DNA of 64,000 nucleotides, taken from NCBI GenBank assembly GCA_945859605.1, contig OX243814.1:41396103-41460102 (forward strand), written 5' to 3'. Both the position numbers and the translations under genes were made by a program. Shown one piece after another: positions 12,390 through 25,019 of the stretch. The first letter of the stretch is position 1. Each line of letters opens with the position of its first letter. The DNA is from Lumbricus rubellus. Taxonomy: Eukaryota; Annelida; Clitellata; Crassiclitellata; Lumbricidae. The notes beneath the pieces are model-generated. The model saw only the letters and a program-made list of their open reading frames with translations, did not search any database and was not told the DNA's origin.

Positions 12390-14890
12390 CTATACCAAGA
12401 CGACTTCGACCTGTAGCAAAAGAAAAGCTTTGACAGAGACTAGCGAATCATTGGTGTGTACTCCATGTCTTACGGGCGTTCGTGATCCCAACAGAAGCAA
12501 TACCGTGACGAAGCAGAAAGGTATTCGACCGAAGAACATCCGATACATTTACATGTATGCATATACCAGTGTCTACACATACTTCGACCATAATAATATA
12601 TAATATATTCAAATGCATTAACACAATGCACAAACATCTATATAAATACCGAAATAATTATGCATAGGCCTGCATGTACGTCACGTCTTCACCTGCGCAC
12701 AATTCTTTTGTCCGAGTGCTCAATAGGTAGGCCAACCGCAACGAGGCCGCCGCTGCATAGAGATGAGTAAGTAGGCAGAGCATTTGGCACGTGTGTAATT
12801 ATACTCCACGTATTCTTCGACAAAGGGGCTAAGCGTCTTTTTAGGTAGGCTATAGGCCTACCTTCCTGCAGCGCTGACAAGCTGCGATAGAATTGTCTAG
12901 TCTTCGAATACTTCCATGCAGTCTGTATGCATTGCATAGGCTTACACTTCAGCGAAAGTGAGGAGACGAGTGAGACAAAGGAGTAAATATCAACGACCAA
13001 TGCGAAGTTATTGATCAATCCGTTTTAAAATTGAAATCGAATCTTTAAAAATCAGCTCATAGGAGCATGACGCGTCTGATCGGTTTTGTTTGATGTCTGC
13101 AAGGTATTATAAAGGTAGGTTGATTAATGGAAGATTAATACAAGGCATAAAGAAATTAATCACAATCCTTGAAGACATTTTTAAATGATGTTTCAATCAG
13201 AAATTGTTCATCATCGTCTTATTCTAGATCAGTACAGGTGTGTACTATGTAGGAGTGCTTCGGTTGCTCTTCATTAGGCTGCTTGGTTTTCCCATTAGGC
13301 TACCTGAACCAATTTAAGTAAAAACTGAATTTTATACACGTGTAGGTTACACCGTTACACCATGCAGAACGGTGGATTTTAATGGTTATTGTGTATAGGC
13401 CTGATATTGGTAACAAAGATTAAACCGCAAAACATCTAGCAGCAAGAATAATTTTGAAAAATGTTGTATGCCTAGTATCTAAATTGTTATTTTGAAAACG
13501 ACGACCAAAAAGTTTAAGGCTAAGCATTGTTATTAGAAAAATGACTTTTTAGCATATCGAAATGTTTAGATTAGCTTAATTCTAACAAAGTTAGAATATG
13601 CTAACCGACAGTAGTTTGTTGTCACGTGATATGAGTGAACATGGTTCTTTATGCGGGTTCTTGAAGTTGCCACATGAAAGTCGTTTCCATAAAGGCAATT
13701 GGTGTTCGTAATGAGTGCTGGCGTAATACATTGCTGTCAGCAATCAGCATTAATTAAGAACATCAATTAATTTGAAAGCGAATTCAGCTCGAAAAGATGG
13801 AAACAGTTCCCAATGCTGTCAACGCATTTGGTTGAGTCAATTTGGAATTGATTTGTTACTCACGAATGCGGTTAGCCACCTGCAGGCAATATAATTATAA
13901 TTGACCAATAATGTTTGAAGTAAACTATGTCACGTCCCGTTAGCCAAATAAATGGCTGTCCTGAATAGAATAATGTTCCAATTATACACAGGCCTACAAT
14001 CCCTACATATAAACGCACGTACGGACATGTATAAAAGCCATACATGCATATATTATGCAAAGTCATGCATACATGCATAAGCCCTGCATACGTACATAGC
14101 ACCTACACACTTACTTACAATCATACATACATAATGCATTTACACATACATACAACATACTTGCATGCACACATGCACGCACGCACACAAAGAGACAGAC
14201 AGACAGTGATAAAGACAGAGAGACTGATTGTACGCTGTCAGTCATCAGTGGGAAGATCCGACAACAAGACTGGCCAACTGTCTTCAACTCTTCATAGGCT
14301 AGCCTATATCGAGACCAAGAAATATGAAGTCGCTAATAGTTCATTTTCATGCAGTCTTCTGAAAATTTTCCGTAAACATATATTTTTTTATTTAATCTCA
14401 TGTTGTCATACTATTGCTAGTATTGCTCAAAATAAACACCATATAATCTCAGTTTGCAAATATTTTTATGAATACAAAGAGCTGACTCCAAAAAGGGCAC
14501 AGCTCAAGTTGACAACAGATCGGCTCGAATAATAATTATATTATACATTCACTTATGTTATGTATAGCCTACAATAAAATTATAATATAGGACCTAAAGA
14601 AATGTCTGCTGTGCATGTCTTTAACAAAAGAATATTTCTCATTCCACACCTGTTTGCTGATGAGTGTTTCTTCGCTTCTGTGAACTCTAAGATCAGTCAC
14701 ACGACAAAGCAGAGCACTATATACACTATCAACTACATAATATATAATATGTAGGCCCTATGTGGCACTATGTGCAAATCAGCTCATGTTACATCTACAG
14801 TGCGTGCAAAAATGTGTTTCTAGCTAACCACAATTCTTGCCTTGACGTCTAAAGCATCAGTGGTTTGAACTTCGGATTCAACCACAGAAG
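12390..14890. other. Gene-free flank upstream of the CABIT gene
   Basis: Contains an ATACATAC-rich tract (14030-14190) and otherwise unremarkable AT-rich sequence. The 5' UTR and promoter of the CABIT gene probably lie in the last part, but no TATA box was convincing. Confidence 0.35.
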
Positions 14891-14892
14891 TC

Positions 14893-17800
14893 ATGGCTGT
14901 CAAGGACCATCAGTATCGATATTTCCCAAGTCAGGAGAGACTTGTCAACGTTTCAAACTACATGATCAATCCAGAACATGGGTCTTCGAGTCCAGACGGA
15001 TGGCTGGACATAAAAACCCGGCGACAACATGGCGGATATGATAATGCATCTGATAGTTTTCGGCGTGGACGTGGTAAGACTATTGCTGGTGGCGTGGAAG
15101 CCAGTCCAGACTTCGAAATGAGAAACGTTCAATGGTCCGAAGATACGTTAACGGTTTCGGATTTACTGTCTCTCAGATTTCCCGCCATTGTCAAGGTCGT
15201 TAAGGGTTACTATGGAAACGACGAACAACAGCTGGTCGATGGACAGGTAAGAGTAGAGTGATCTCACTCAAACTGTTTATGTAGCGCTATTGGTTTAAAC
15301 ATAAATTTTTGTAGAACTATAATTACAAAGTTTTAAAGGCAATTGGTTTTGAAAACAGGGTTCTATTATTATGTGAAACAGTTCTGCTGCCGTCAGGCTT
15401 TGAACCCAATAATCGAGTTCAACTTGCTCAATTCAATTATCTTTAGGGTAAGAAATACATCTACATGCTACTATAGCATGAGTTATGCACGACTCAGCAC
15501 GAGTATGACAATGCGAGGATTTATCGATGTTTTTACCGGAAAGAATTTAAATGCCAAGAAAAGAATGCGTGTATGGGATAAAAGTAGCCTACCATCTCTC
15601 TGGCAATCCACGTATCAACATTTACCCAAACTAAAGCTTTCAACTAAGGTTTATATTCAAAACCAGGTTAGTAGCCTACTTGAATGGGCAATCGTCCTTG
15701 AGGTACAATGTCACCAGGCCCCTCAGACCTTCTTTGGAGCTACACCTTAAAAAAGTTTATATGTGGCGCGTTTCGAACAATCACCAATGCTCTAGCAATT
15801 TAAAGGCCTAGGACCAACTTGAGACAGAAAACTCTTGATAATTAATCTAGTAAAAAAGTAATTTGCAATAAAAGCAGTTACAAACTTTTTTGAGGAATTG
15901 TTTGTCAAGATTCGCCTTAATAGCGTCAGTTTGTGTTTTATTGCAATGATGTGAACTAATTCTGTTAACTAAATCATGAACTCCATTCAAGAGTTTTTAT
16001 ATAATCAAGCCCGAGAATCCTATAAGAAATAAATCATTGTATTTATTTGGCTTATCTTTCGTCTCTTGCTGGCACTCTGATATTTGGCACTGGAAAGCAC
16101 ACAAGAATCAGACTGTCACTTTTTAGCAATGCTATAGCTGCACTAGTCACAGCAGTTTAATTCCTGGCAAATAAACCTTAATCTCCAATTTGCAAATCTC
16201 TGACTCGACGCAGCGCTCGTGATTAAGTTGGTGCCCTGCATGCGCTCAGCTTGAAGTAACACTTTAGAGAATCGCGATTAATATCACAAGTCTATTACAA
16301 TGATTATAACTGATTTTAAATCTTTTTAAATTTTATTTGGTAGATCTTGCAAATCTACATGTCCTGTGAGGAGCTGAGAGTCGCAGCAACGGACAGCAGG
16401 GAACGACATCTCACACTTCCGATCAACTGTCCTCTCAACGTCCGACTACACTCTGGACCACATTGCTCAGGTGAAAGCTCAATCAAATGATGACGTGTCT
16501 AGACAATAAAAAGCAGCTCTTAGGTCTATAGCCTCTAACATTGGAGTCAAAATGCTGATTAAGCAGAAAGAAGTCGGAGGCGTGCACTAGTGAATATGCA
16601 ATGCATGCATGACGATCGTAAAGCTGACTATAAAGCTAGGTCAGAGAAGGCATTGGGAGGAGGACAATGGCATAGCGAACAAACATAAACATAGAAAGAT
16701 GACATTGACACAAAGGCACACATACAGCGAGAAGAAATAGGCGGAGATACACCAAGACATACCGACGCACAGACACGCAGCTGGACCAAGACAGACACAG
16801 ACCTGGACAGATATATAGAGTGACGGGAGACAACGAATGACGAAGACCGAAGTAGAGCATACACAGGGACATCGATGGCAGGACAGACAGACAGACATAC
16901 AGCAGACAGACAAAGAGATAGACAGACAGACAAAGAAACAGACAGATAGTTAAACAGACAGACAGGCAGACAGACAGATATACAAAGAGACAGACAGACA
17001 GACAAAGAGACAGACAGTCAGACAGTCAGACAGAGAGATAGAGACAGACATCCGCTTGTTTGACAGACAGGCAGACGGATAAGAGCTCCCATCAGATCTT
17101 GTCGTTGGACACAAGGTACATGTATATATAGGCAGGTGAAATTTATGATCAGGCTAACTGTCTCAACACGAAGCTTCTAGTATAATTAGAGATTTAAGAA
17201 GTTCATATAATTATTTTGGGAGTTTTCCCTTCGAATGCCGCCAAAAGGTCACAGCTAAATGGGTTGTGATCCAAATGCATCTGCTAATATTTCCGAAAGC
17301 CACTTAGTGTTAACACAAGGCCTATAACTTCACATCTTACAGCATCTGATGTGGTTGTTTTGCTACAACGGTCTTGAGATTTTTCGAATACCAAACTTAA
17401 GTCGCATAACTGTGTTAAGCCGTTATGTTACCACGGATTATTTCTAGTTTAATCCCTGAAAAGATTCTGCCGCCAGTCATGCGTAGACTCGGCATACTTT
17501 TATTCATTGACATTTTAAAAATTAAATCGTTCGACCTCAATCTTATTTTGAACGTGAACCTAGTTTTAACTCGTGTAATCCAGCAGTTAATGTTAAAGTT
17601 TAAACATATTCTACTTCCTTCATCGCTTTGTATAATCATGCCAACTAACAATGAATATTTTTAGAGTTAGTTCATTGAAGGCTTTTGTTGGCTCATGCTT
17701 CGCCACATCCACCTACAATGTCCTATGTATACATGTATATCATAGGCTTTAAAGTAGCCTTTATCCATTGAGCTTATGCATCAAGTTTTCAAAATGACGG

Positions 17801-20800
17801 CATTAGGTATTACAAATTGTATTCTGATAGCAGAATTGCATAGTGCCACTTAACAGACTAGCCTATAACAATTATTGACTAGCACCACAAAAGAAACGTT
17901 ATGTCCAGTTAAAGAGATAGCAGTTTAAAACCAACAACTGAGAAGGTTTGTATAATTTCTGTTGACATAACATCACCATTGACAGAGCGGTGTCAATCAG
18001 GGCCAACATCGCAGGGATACATCGCCCTATGTTCCCCTCTTGTCTATGCATTAATTTCGCATTATTATATACAATATACATTATCAGGAGTGAGGACATT
18101 TATACAGTGCGATTGTGGAATTCTCATTTGTCTATGCGTCTGTTTATTTTAAGCAACATTTCCATGGGTACAACAGTGCAAGCAAGATTGTGTCACACAA
18201 AAGTAGGCAAGTGAAATAAGATCGTTGCAAGAGAAGAAAAATGACTGCCGCAATAAAAAATGTGAATAAGTGACGACAAAACCACTTTTGTCTTGTAAAG
18301 TAAACCTACAGAATACAGAATCACTGTTTTTGTACAACATACATGTAGTTAAGATAATTATTATTGCCAGCATATCTGACTACTTTATTGTCAATTACGC
18401 ATTCATGCTTACAGAGCAGACACAGGCGTTGTCAGACCTTCTGAAAGACGTTTCGTTTCCGGCTAGCGTAGAGGTCACCGGGGTCAAGCACAAGGACAAT
18501 CCGTCAAGTAAACACTTGTTGTCAAGTCTTTCCGATTCTCGACTGACGCTTCGAGAAATTTCTCGGCAGAAGTTTCTTGTGGCCAATGCAATAAGAAGAG
18601 GTTCGTCAATGGAAGGATAATATTTGAGATCAGGGGTTATTTTAACGTGCAGCTGGACACAAAGTGTGTAGTTGGAAAACGAATTTGTGCAGTTGAAAAT
18701 CTGGTTTTGTGCAGTTACTTTTTTACACACAATCGCATAAACAATGTAAGTAGCTAATATATTTTAATTAAACTAATTGTAAAAAAACAAGATAATAAGA
18801 AATTTTTGCCGTGAATTTAACTTTAAATTTCTACTAACAACTCTATTGGCATAAAATACAAGAAAACAAGTCTAGAGATAAATGGAATAGGCCTATTCAA
18901 ACAAGCTGTCTGATGTAAGACATACAACGCTTACCAGTAGCGAAACGAAATCAAATGCAAGATTCCCAGTTTGTGACAAAATAATGAGTTAAAAACGAAA
19001 GCCAGGCGGAGCACAAGGCTTCTCTGCTTTTGTGTTTACAACTTTAATAATTTTAAACAATAGACGTGAAGGCATATAAACATGAAGAATCGCAAACAAT
19101 CTTACACCGTATCAAAATTGCCCCAATTCGAGCTATTCCACGCAAAACAAGCCTTGGCGGCAGGGCTTTTTCAAAGGAAAAACTTCTCCAGCCTCCAAGA
19201 CCGTAGCCAGGATTTGATTGGGGGGCGTTATGGGGGGGCTTTATTCGGCGAAGAATTGCTGACGACTTTTTTTAGTCGTCAAAATTTCTAAAGACACCTT
19301 TGTTTAGTCGTCAGAATTTCTAAAGACACCTTATTTTAGTCGCCGAAATTTCTGAAGACACCTTTTTTAGTTTTCAAAATTTCTGAAGGCACCTTGTTTA
19401 GTCGTCAAAATTTCTGACGCCTTTTTTTAGTAGTCAAAATTACTGAAAAGTGAAACACCTTTTTAGTTGTCAAAAGTTTTGTAGACACCTTTGTTTAGTC
19501 ATCAAAATGTCAGAAGACACCTTATTTTAGTCGTCAAAATATTGGAATGCGTTTTCTTAGGTGTCAAAATTTCTGAAGACATCTTTTTTAGTTGTCAAAA
19601 TTTCTGAAAACATCTTTCTTAGTTGTCAAAATTTCTGTAGACACCTTTGTTTAGTCGTCAAAATTTCTGAAGACACCTTTTTTAGTTGTCAAAATTTCTG
19701 TAGACACCTTATTTTAGTCGTCAAAATATCGGTAGACACTTTTTTAGGTGTCAAAATTTCTTAAGACACCTTTTTTAGTCGTCTAAATTTCAGAAGACCA
19801 TCGGAAACGGCTTTTTTTAGTATCTTTCGCCTAATTTCATGCTTTTTTCATTATGTGCAAGTGAATAATATTCTATTATTCACTTGCACATAATTAGTGA
19901 ATAATATTCTATTATTGTTTTTACATTTTCCATTTCGGATGGTGTTTTCATGGCTTTTTTATGGTTTTTACATCATGTGCTAGTAAATGCATGATATTTT
20001 TTTACGTTTTCCATTTCGGGGGGTGTTCAAACACTCAAAACACCCCCTAGCTACGGTCTTGGCGACAATTTGCGAACGAAACTAAGATGGACCCATCAAA
20101 CTCCTCCACTCAGCTTTTCTACTGCAAGCATTGTTGCAAAATAGCCTAAGCCTGGTATTGATTTTGGTTAGGCTGGTTTCAAAGTTTATAGCTGCAAACT
20201 TCAATCACAAAACTTGCAATAGGCCGACTATAGGCTTCACTAAATGTCTTTTTAAAATAGCGTATTATTCCAAATCGGAAGACAATGAACTTTCAAAATA
20301 TTTTTTAACTGCACAAAATGCTTTTACAACTCAATTATTCAATTTTCGTTTAATCAACACTTCAGGCTGGCAGAACGCAGCATGTTACATGCAACTAATT
20401 TTACAAAGGTTTTATGTATAAGTCCAGTTTATTTATGCAAAATAAATAAATATTTTGCTTGAATTAATATTAATTGATCTATGTTTGTTAGGTTAAAAAA
20501 ACTGCACAAATCCATTTAGAACTGCACATTTTTAGTAGAACTGCACGTTAAAATAGTCCTGTTAGTCTCAGTAATGACCAATGTACCCGATGTAGGATGC
20601 TATTCTGATAATTATGTGCAGTTGAGAAATTTCCTTAAAATAACCCCTGTTTGAGATTAATCTAATAAGGTGCTAACTGCTAATTTTCTATTTAACAGAA
20701 GACCTTCATGAGCTCTGCTTGGCTTATTGGCCATGTTCCAAAATAATAATTTTTACGTCCGATTTCTGCTTGGATGCGGCATGCGGGATGTTTTGCACTC

Positions 20801-23774
20801 GCAGCACATACCGTACAGAATAGCAGCACTTGTCTGGCGGTGTCTCACTGGTAGTGCATGCTCCATTCCACCCATCTTATCTCTGACTTAGTCTCCATTC
20901 CAGCTTTGCGTTCTTCGGCTAAGGGGTTCTCCTGATCCCTTGGGTCCGCTCTTCAGTCAGATAACGTCGATCCGTCTCGGTTGTTGGCCCTCCATTTGGA
21001 AAGAGCTACTCTCACGCCGCGCTTATTACCTTAGAATAATACATAACATACATTAAAAGACTGTTTCCATGAAAGTTGTTGTGTGACAATTGCGCATGGA
21101 TAGTTTGAGTTTACCTAATAAATATAATTTATGCTCAAAGAATTTGAGTAAAATGTCATCTTTTGTGACCTTGGTGCATGCAGGATGGTTGGATCAATCG
21201 CGATTCGTCATCATTCCAGAGCAGCTGAAGCAGCTGACGTTTCGAAGGGCGACTGGAATACGTCACGTGACGAAGGAAGAATGGAAAGACATTAGTGGAA
21301 TGTACTTCAGAGCAGCCAGGCATCTCAAGTTCCACCTCATCAGTGGATATCCTGGTAGGACAAATAAGGCGCTATAATATCATAGGCTACATTTTGACTT
21401 TTATGTAGCGTGGTGCACATGGCGTAGCAGTATGTTCTGTGCCTTGTGACCGGGCAAAAGTAACGGTTATATGCATGCATGCATAGGCATACATGCTTAC
21501 CTACATGCATACTTACTACATACATCTATGTATGTATGACATTCTATGTTGTGGGGCGCGGTGGTGTAGTGGTGGTGTTGTTGCCTTGGAACCGGAAGGT
21601 TCGAGATTCGAATCCACTTCGCCGCGTAAAAACCTTGGGCAAGTCCTTCACTCGCAATTGCTCAGCGCGTCGGCGTGAAACTGCGATGTAGTGTCCGCTC
21701 TGCATTCGGGAGCGCCTCTGAGTAGTGAGCTTGGATGGGCTCTATAACAAGTGCACATACAAACAAATTAACAAACAAATACATGCAGGGCCGTGTTTAA
21801 CACAGGTCCATTCGGTGCGGTGCACCGAATGCCCCTGAGCCGAGAGTTTTTTGCCACTGGCCAAATGCTTAAATCGCGAATCTCAGTGTTACTTAAAGCC
21901 TTGGTAAAATCAGTAGCCTAAGTGTAAGAAAACATTAATTTCACTAAGTTCACCGACGTAGCGTGCTTGCTTACTGACCCACTACAGCCGACAAACCACA
22001 TAGGTTAGCCTATTGAACAGCGGATTTAAAAAAATGACTAATCTTGTCAGACTGCTGAGCGGCACTTTGTCCCTTCTGTAGCGCTTTGCACCGACACTTG
22101 AAGAACCTTAAACACGGCCCTGAATACATGCAAATACATGCATACTTGCATATTTACATAATCATATATAAACACGCATACATGCGTGCAAACACCCACT
22201 CACCTGTACTGCAACATGCATACATCACATACAATACATAGATCTGTGTTTTGATGAAATTGTTGTCGTTCCATTCGCTAGATGTCATCTACGACGACTG
22301 GATCAACCAATCAAAGCCAACGATCGTTGAACCTCCTCCTTCACCTCGAATCGATTCAGACGCAGAAGAAGATGAAGACAGCGATGACTCAGACTCAGCA
22401 GATCCACCTCAACCAAGAACTCGATCTCGGCTGCTCCAGCAACAAGCCCCGCTCAGCCAGGGATCCCTCCCTTCACTCCCTACAGCTCTCAGGGACAGCA
22501 CGATGGGATCCGATCCAGGACCTGGATCCAGAGCGTCCGGATCCATCACACCGTCCCACCTGTCCAACGAATCCATACAGCCGTGCGTATCAACGGAATC
22601 CCTTCTTCCAAGAGGATCCGTTGACTCAGGGACAGTCACCGTCAAGGAGACTGTCTCAAAGCGGAAGTCCAACAAAATGCCCCCGCGGCTTCTACGTCGA
22701 AAGGCTGAATCGAAAAAGCTGGATACTGGTGGGAGCGTCACTGTCAAGGCCACCGAGTTTGAACTGAAATCTAACGTCATAACGAAGACTTGCGTTGTTC
22801 CACCACGGAAGAGTGGATCGGTTCCGTGTTCCAGTTCCATGTTTCGGTCCGCTGTTCCTGTCACGGATGGCGTGTCAACGTCACTGTCCAATGAGGATGA
22901 GGAAGAGTGCGATGTTGACAATGATCCAGATTTCGTTTTTGACGATCCATCCTGGAAGGATATCACCGGACCTTCAAACAATCTGGATTCGGACATTTCT
23001 GTCACTCCAAGGTCCGCAGCTGCCTGTCATCAAGGCCAACGGTCGCTAGGTAACCAAGAAAACGCGTCATCAAATGACGTCACTAACACGTCACTGGATG
23101 ACGTCAAAAACAAATGGCGCGAGAATGACTGCGGTTCTCGTCTGCACGGGTCATCTGACGACACTCTACTTGACGTCAAGTCTGTGGACGGTGACGTCAC
23201 GTGGTCGCCCGTCTATTGGTCTTCAGATCTGTGCATCGCTTCCGCTTCTCAGCCTGAAAAATCTTCCCGGATGAAGCGAACGAAAGCGCAGACGCGGTCG
23301 GCCATCTTGTCGTCACGTGACCTGTGCGCGTCTCCGAACGCGACAATAATTGATCGGCCATTGTCTCAACAAAACAATTCCACGAATCATTCCTTCGGTC
23401 ACCTTGCATCAACTCAGAGTCTGTTCAGCTCCACATCTACGGTGGAACTCTCCTCTAAACATGGGATCCATCCAGGGGTCGAGCTCCGTCCTGATCCCCG
23501 CAGCGCAAGCACCTCCTCCACTCCGCATGGTTCAACGGGGTGCATCGCCACGCGTCCCGACTACAGCAATCCCATAAAGCTAGGCGTGAATAGGAGCCGG
23601 AAGTTGTCGAACGGACTGGTTAGGATGAAGCTGGATCAGAACGGAACTGCGTTGAGTATCGGAAGTGACGTCATCGATGACGGATACAGCACGAAAGGAA
23701 ATAGTATGACGTCATCGGTTGAAACGCTGCAAGCCAGACGATCCATGAATACGGATCGCGAAAGTCTGTGCTGA
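14893..23774 (+). CDS. CABIT-domain protein, GAREM/THEMIS-like, five coding exons
   Basis: Exons are 14893-15246, 16344-16470, 18415-18600, 21184-21354 and 22282-23774. Introns are GT-AG with phases 0, 1, 1 and 1, and the joined frame is open for 776 residues. The start is the first ATG of the open frame. Residues about 85-280 show the CABIT pattern twice: a helix followed by LRFPAIVKV or VSFPASVEV, then a strand block (GQILQIYMSCEELRVAA; RQKFLVANAIRRG), then LTLPINCPLNVRL or FVIIPEQLKQLTF. Known CABIT proteins (GAREM, THEMIS) are intracellular adaptors in receptor-tyrosine-kinase or antigen-receptor signalling; that role here is inference. Residues about 290-776 are serine/threonine-rich and look disordered, with an acidic run (about 302-318) and a basic NLS-like stretch (about 403-425). 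I see no SAM domain or GRB2-type proline motif. The exon 3 donor (GTTCGT) is weak, but its phase fits exon 4 exactly. Family call moderate, gene structure good. Confidence 0.62.
16860..17060. repeat. (CAGA)n microsatellite in intron 2 of the CABIT gene
   Basis: Repeated CAGACAGACA units of moderate purity. Not coding. Confidence 0.8.
18631..20649. mobile_element. 2-kb hAT-type element in intron 3 of the CABIT gene
   Basis: Inverted ends CAGGGGTTATTTTAA and TTAAAATAACCCCTG are flanked by the perfect 8-bp duplication TTTGAGAT (18623-18630, 20650-20657). Repeated TGCAGTT motifs lie near both ends. No transposase is recognisable. A second element (19195-20062) is nested inside. The insertion begins 30 bp past the exon 3 splice donor. 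Confidence 0.75.
19195..20062. mobile_element. Nested element with CCAAGACCGTAGC ends and 30-odd-bp tandem repeats
   Basis: Inverted ends CCAAGACCGTAGCCAGG and CTAGCTACGGTCTTGG, each followed inward by G- or C-rich tracts. About 19262-19790 holds some 17 diverged units of TTTTAGTCGTCAAAATTTCT plus GAAGACACC. A 21-bp perfect hairpin lies at 19850-19894. No target duplication could be fixed. Confidence 0.65.
20766..21020 (+). mobile_element. LINE (CR1/L2-like) reverse-transcriptase C-terminal relic
   Basis: The plus strand reads RDVLHSQHIPYRIAALVWRC then LTGSACSIPPIL, resembling the conserved 'LHWLP...YRIA.LVW.CL.G.AP' region near the end of CR1/L2-type reverse transcriptases. Frameshifts follow. 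Lies in intron 3 of the CABIT gene. Confidence 0.55.
21550..21770 (+). mobile_element. tRNA-derived SINE in intron 4 of the CABIT gene
   Basis: An A-box-like TGGTGTAGTGG and a B-box-like GGTTCGAGATTCGAATCC are followed by a tail with GAGCGCCTCTGAG and GGGCTCTATAACAAG. No cloverleaf acceptor stem is evident. Confidence 0.65.
21786..22122. mobile_element. hAT-type MITE, CAGGGCCGTGTTTAA family, copy 1
   Basis: Perfect inverted CAGGGCCGTGTTTAA ends and a perfect 8-bp duplication AATACATG (21778-21785, 22123-22130). Sits in intron 4 of the CABIT gene. Contains the internal palindromic GGTGCGGTGCACCGAATG. Confidence 0.8.
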
Positions 23775-24086
23775 AGTTCAGTAATTAATTTGTTTTTGTT
23801 GTTGTTGTTGTTGTTGTTGTAGTTGTTTGCGTGGTTTCGTTGTCATTTTGTTGTCATTGTTGCATGTGGTTGAGTTGTTGCTTCATTTGACCCCCCTCCT
23901 CTCATCAATTAAGACCCAGAGCTCACAACCACATTCTCCCACCAAAGGACAACTCTCAATTTATTCCACGATCATTATATAAAAATATTTAGATCTACTA
24001 GATTATTCTAAGACTATCGAACTGAAATTTGATAATTCATTATCACTCTGTTAACATTTCTGCGTTATTGTCAGATTGTTTTTCTT

Positions 24087-24092
24087 AATAAA
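24087..24092 (+). terminator. Poly(A) signal of the CABIT gene
   Basis: AATAAA lies 313 bases past the stop codon at 23772-23774, after a TTG repeat (about 23795-23822). It is followed by a TAC repeat. It is the first canonical hexamer downstream, but no cleavage site can be confirmed. Confidence 0.4.
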
Positions 24093-24749
24093 ACGAATAT
24101 TGCCTACTACTACTACTACTACTACTACTGTTTATTAATTGGTTTGTTGTCGTGTGTTGGCAATGTTTGTGCAAATATGTTGTCGTTGTTGTCTGGATTA
24201 GTTCATGCTGTTATTGTCTATAAGTGCTTTTGTTATTATAGCCTACCTGTTGTCCAAGTTGTACATTGACCTAATGGTAATATTTTTTCTCTACCATCAG
24301 ATTAATGAGTTTGGTTCGTGTTGCAATTTCGTGAGCGAATGAACGATAAAAACTTTCGAATTGAATCGAAACAGAAAGAACGCCATGGACTTATAAAAGT
24401 ACTCGCCAGGCTTTTGAGCTACATGTAGCCTACCTAAGAAAAACAATGAGCAGTTACGTGTACACTGTACAATGTAGGCCTACACGTAAGCCTACGCGTA
24501 TAAAGTTGTAATGTAATTCTACTGTATCTTTTTTTATTCCATTTAATTTCATTTCGTCCTTTTCATTGCATACTTTCTGCGTGTATGGCACTGAAAATAA
24601 TAATAAAATTCATCACATGCGCCCCCGACTGGACAGCACAGATCTAAAATAGTAAAATCACATGTGCGATGATGTGCCCCCGACAGGACACCACGGACCT
24701 AATACCCGTGAGAATGGTCTTCAAACACTTTCAAAATAGATGCGTAGGA

Positions 24750-25016
24750 CAAGACCGTAGCCAGGATTTCATTGGGGTGGGGTGTTTTCTCGACCTTGTG
24801 CAACCCGACAAGCAACCACAGCAACAGAATAAGGGTTTGGAGGATGATTTAGCCTATCTATTGTAGAAATCGTGTCACATAGAAATAGGAGCATCAAAAT
24901 GAAATCCCCTTTTGTCCTTGCATCTTGATTGCGTTAGCGATTGCATTAATTCATGTTCCCATTATTTCATTGGGGGGGGGGGTGCTCAAACACCCAAAAC
25001 ACTAGCTATGGCCTTA
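24750..25016. mobile_element. Shorter relative of the CAAGACCGTAGC element
   Basis: CAAGACCGTAGCCAGGATTT and CTAGCTATGGCCTT ends with GGGGTGT / GGGGGTGCTCAAACACCC subterminal tracts match the element at 19195-20062. It lacks the tandem repeats. Confidence 0.6.
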
Positions 25017-25019
25017 GCG

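Noticed and set aside
15343..15750. 135-residue frame in intron 1 of the CABIT gene
   Set aside because: No domain, and exon 1 to exon 2 joins in perfect phase without it.
22409..23005. 198-residue minus-strand frame inside the CABIT gene's last exon
   Set aside because: Antisense shadow of a long coding exon.
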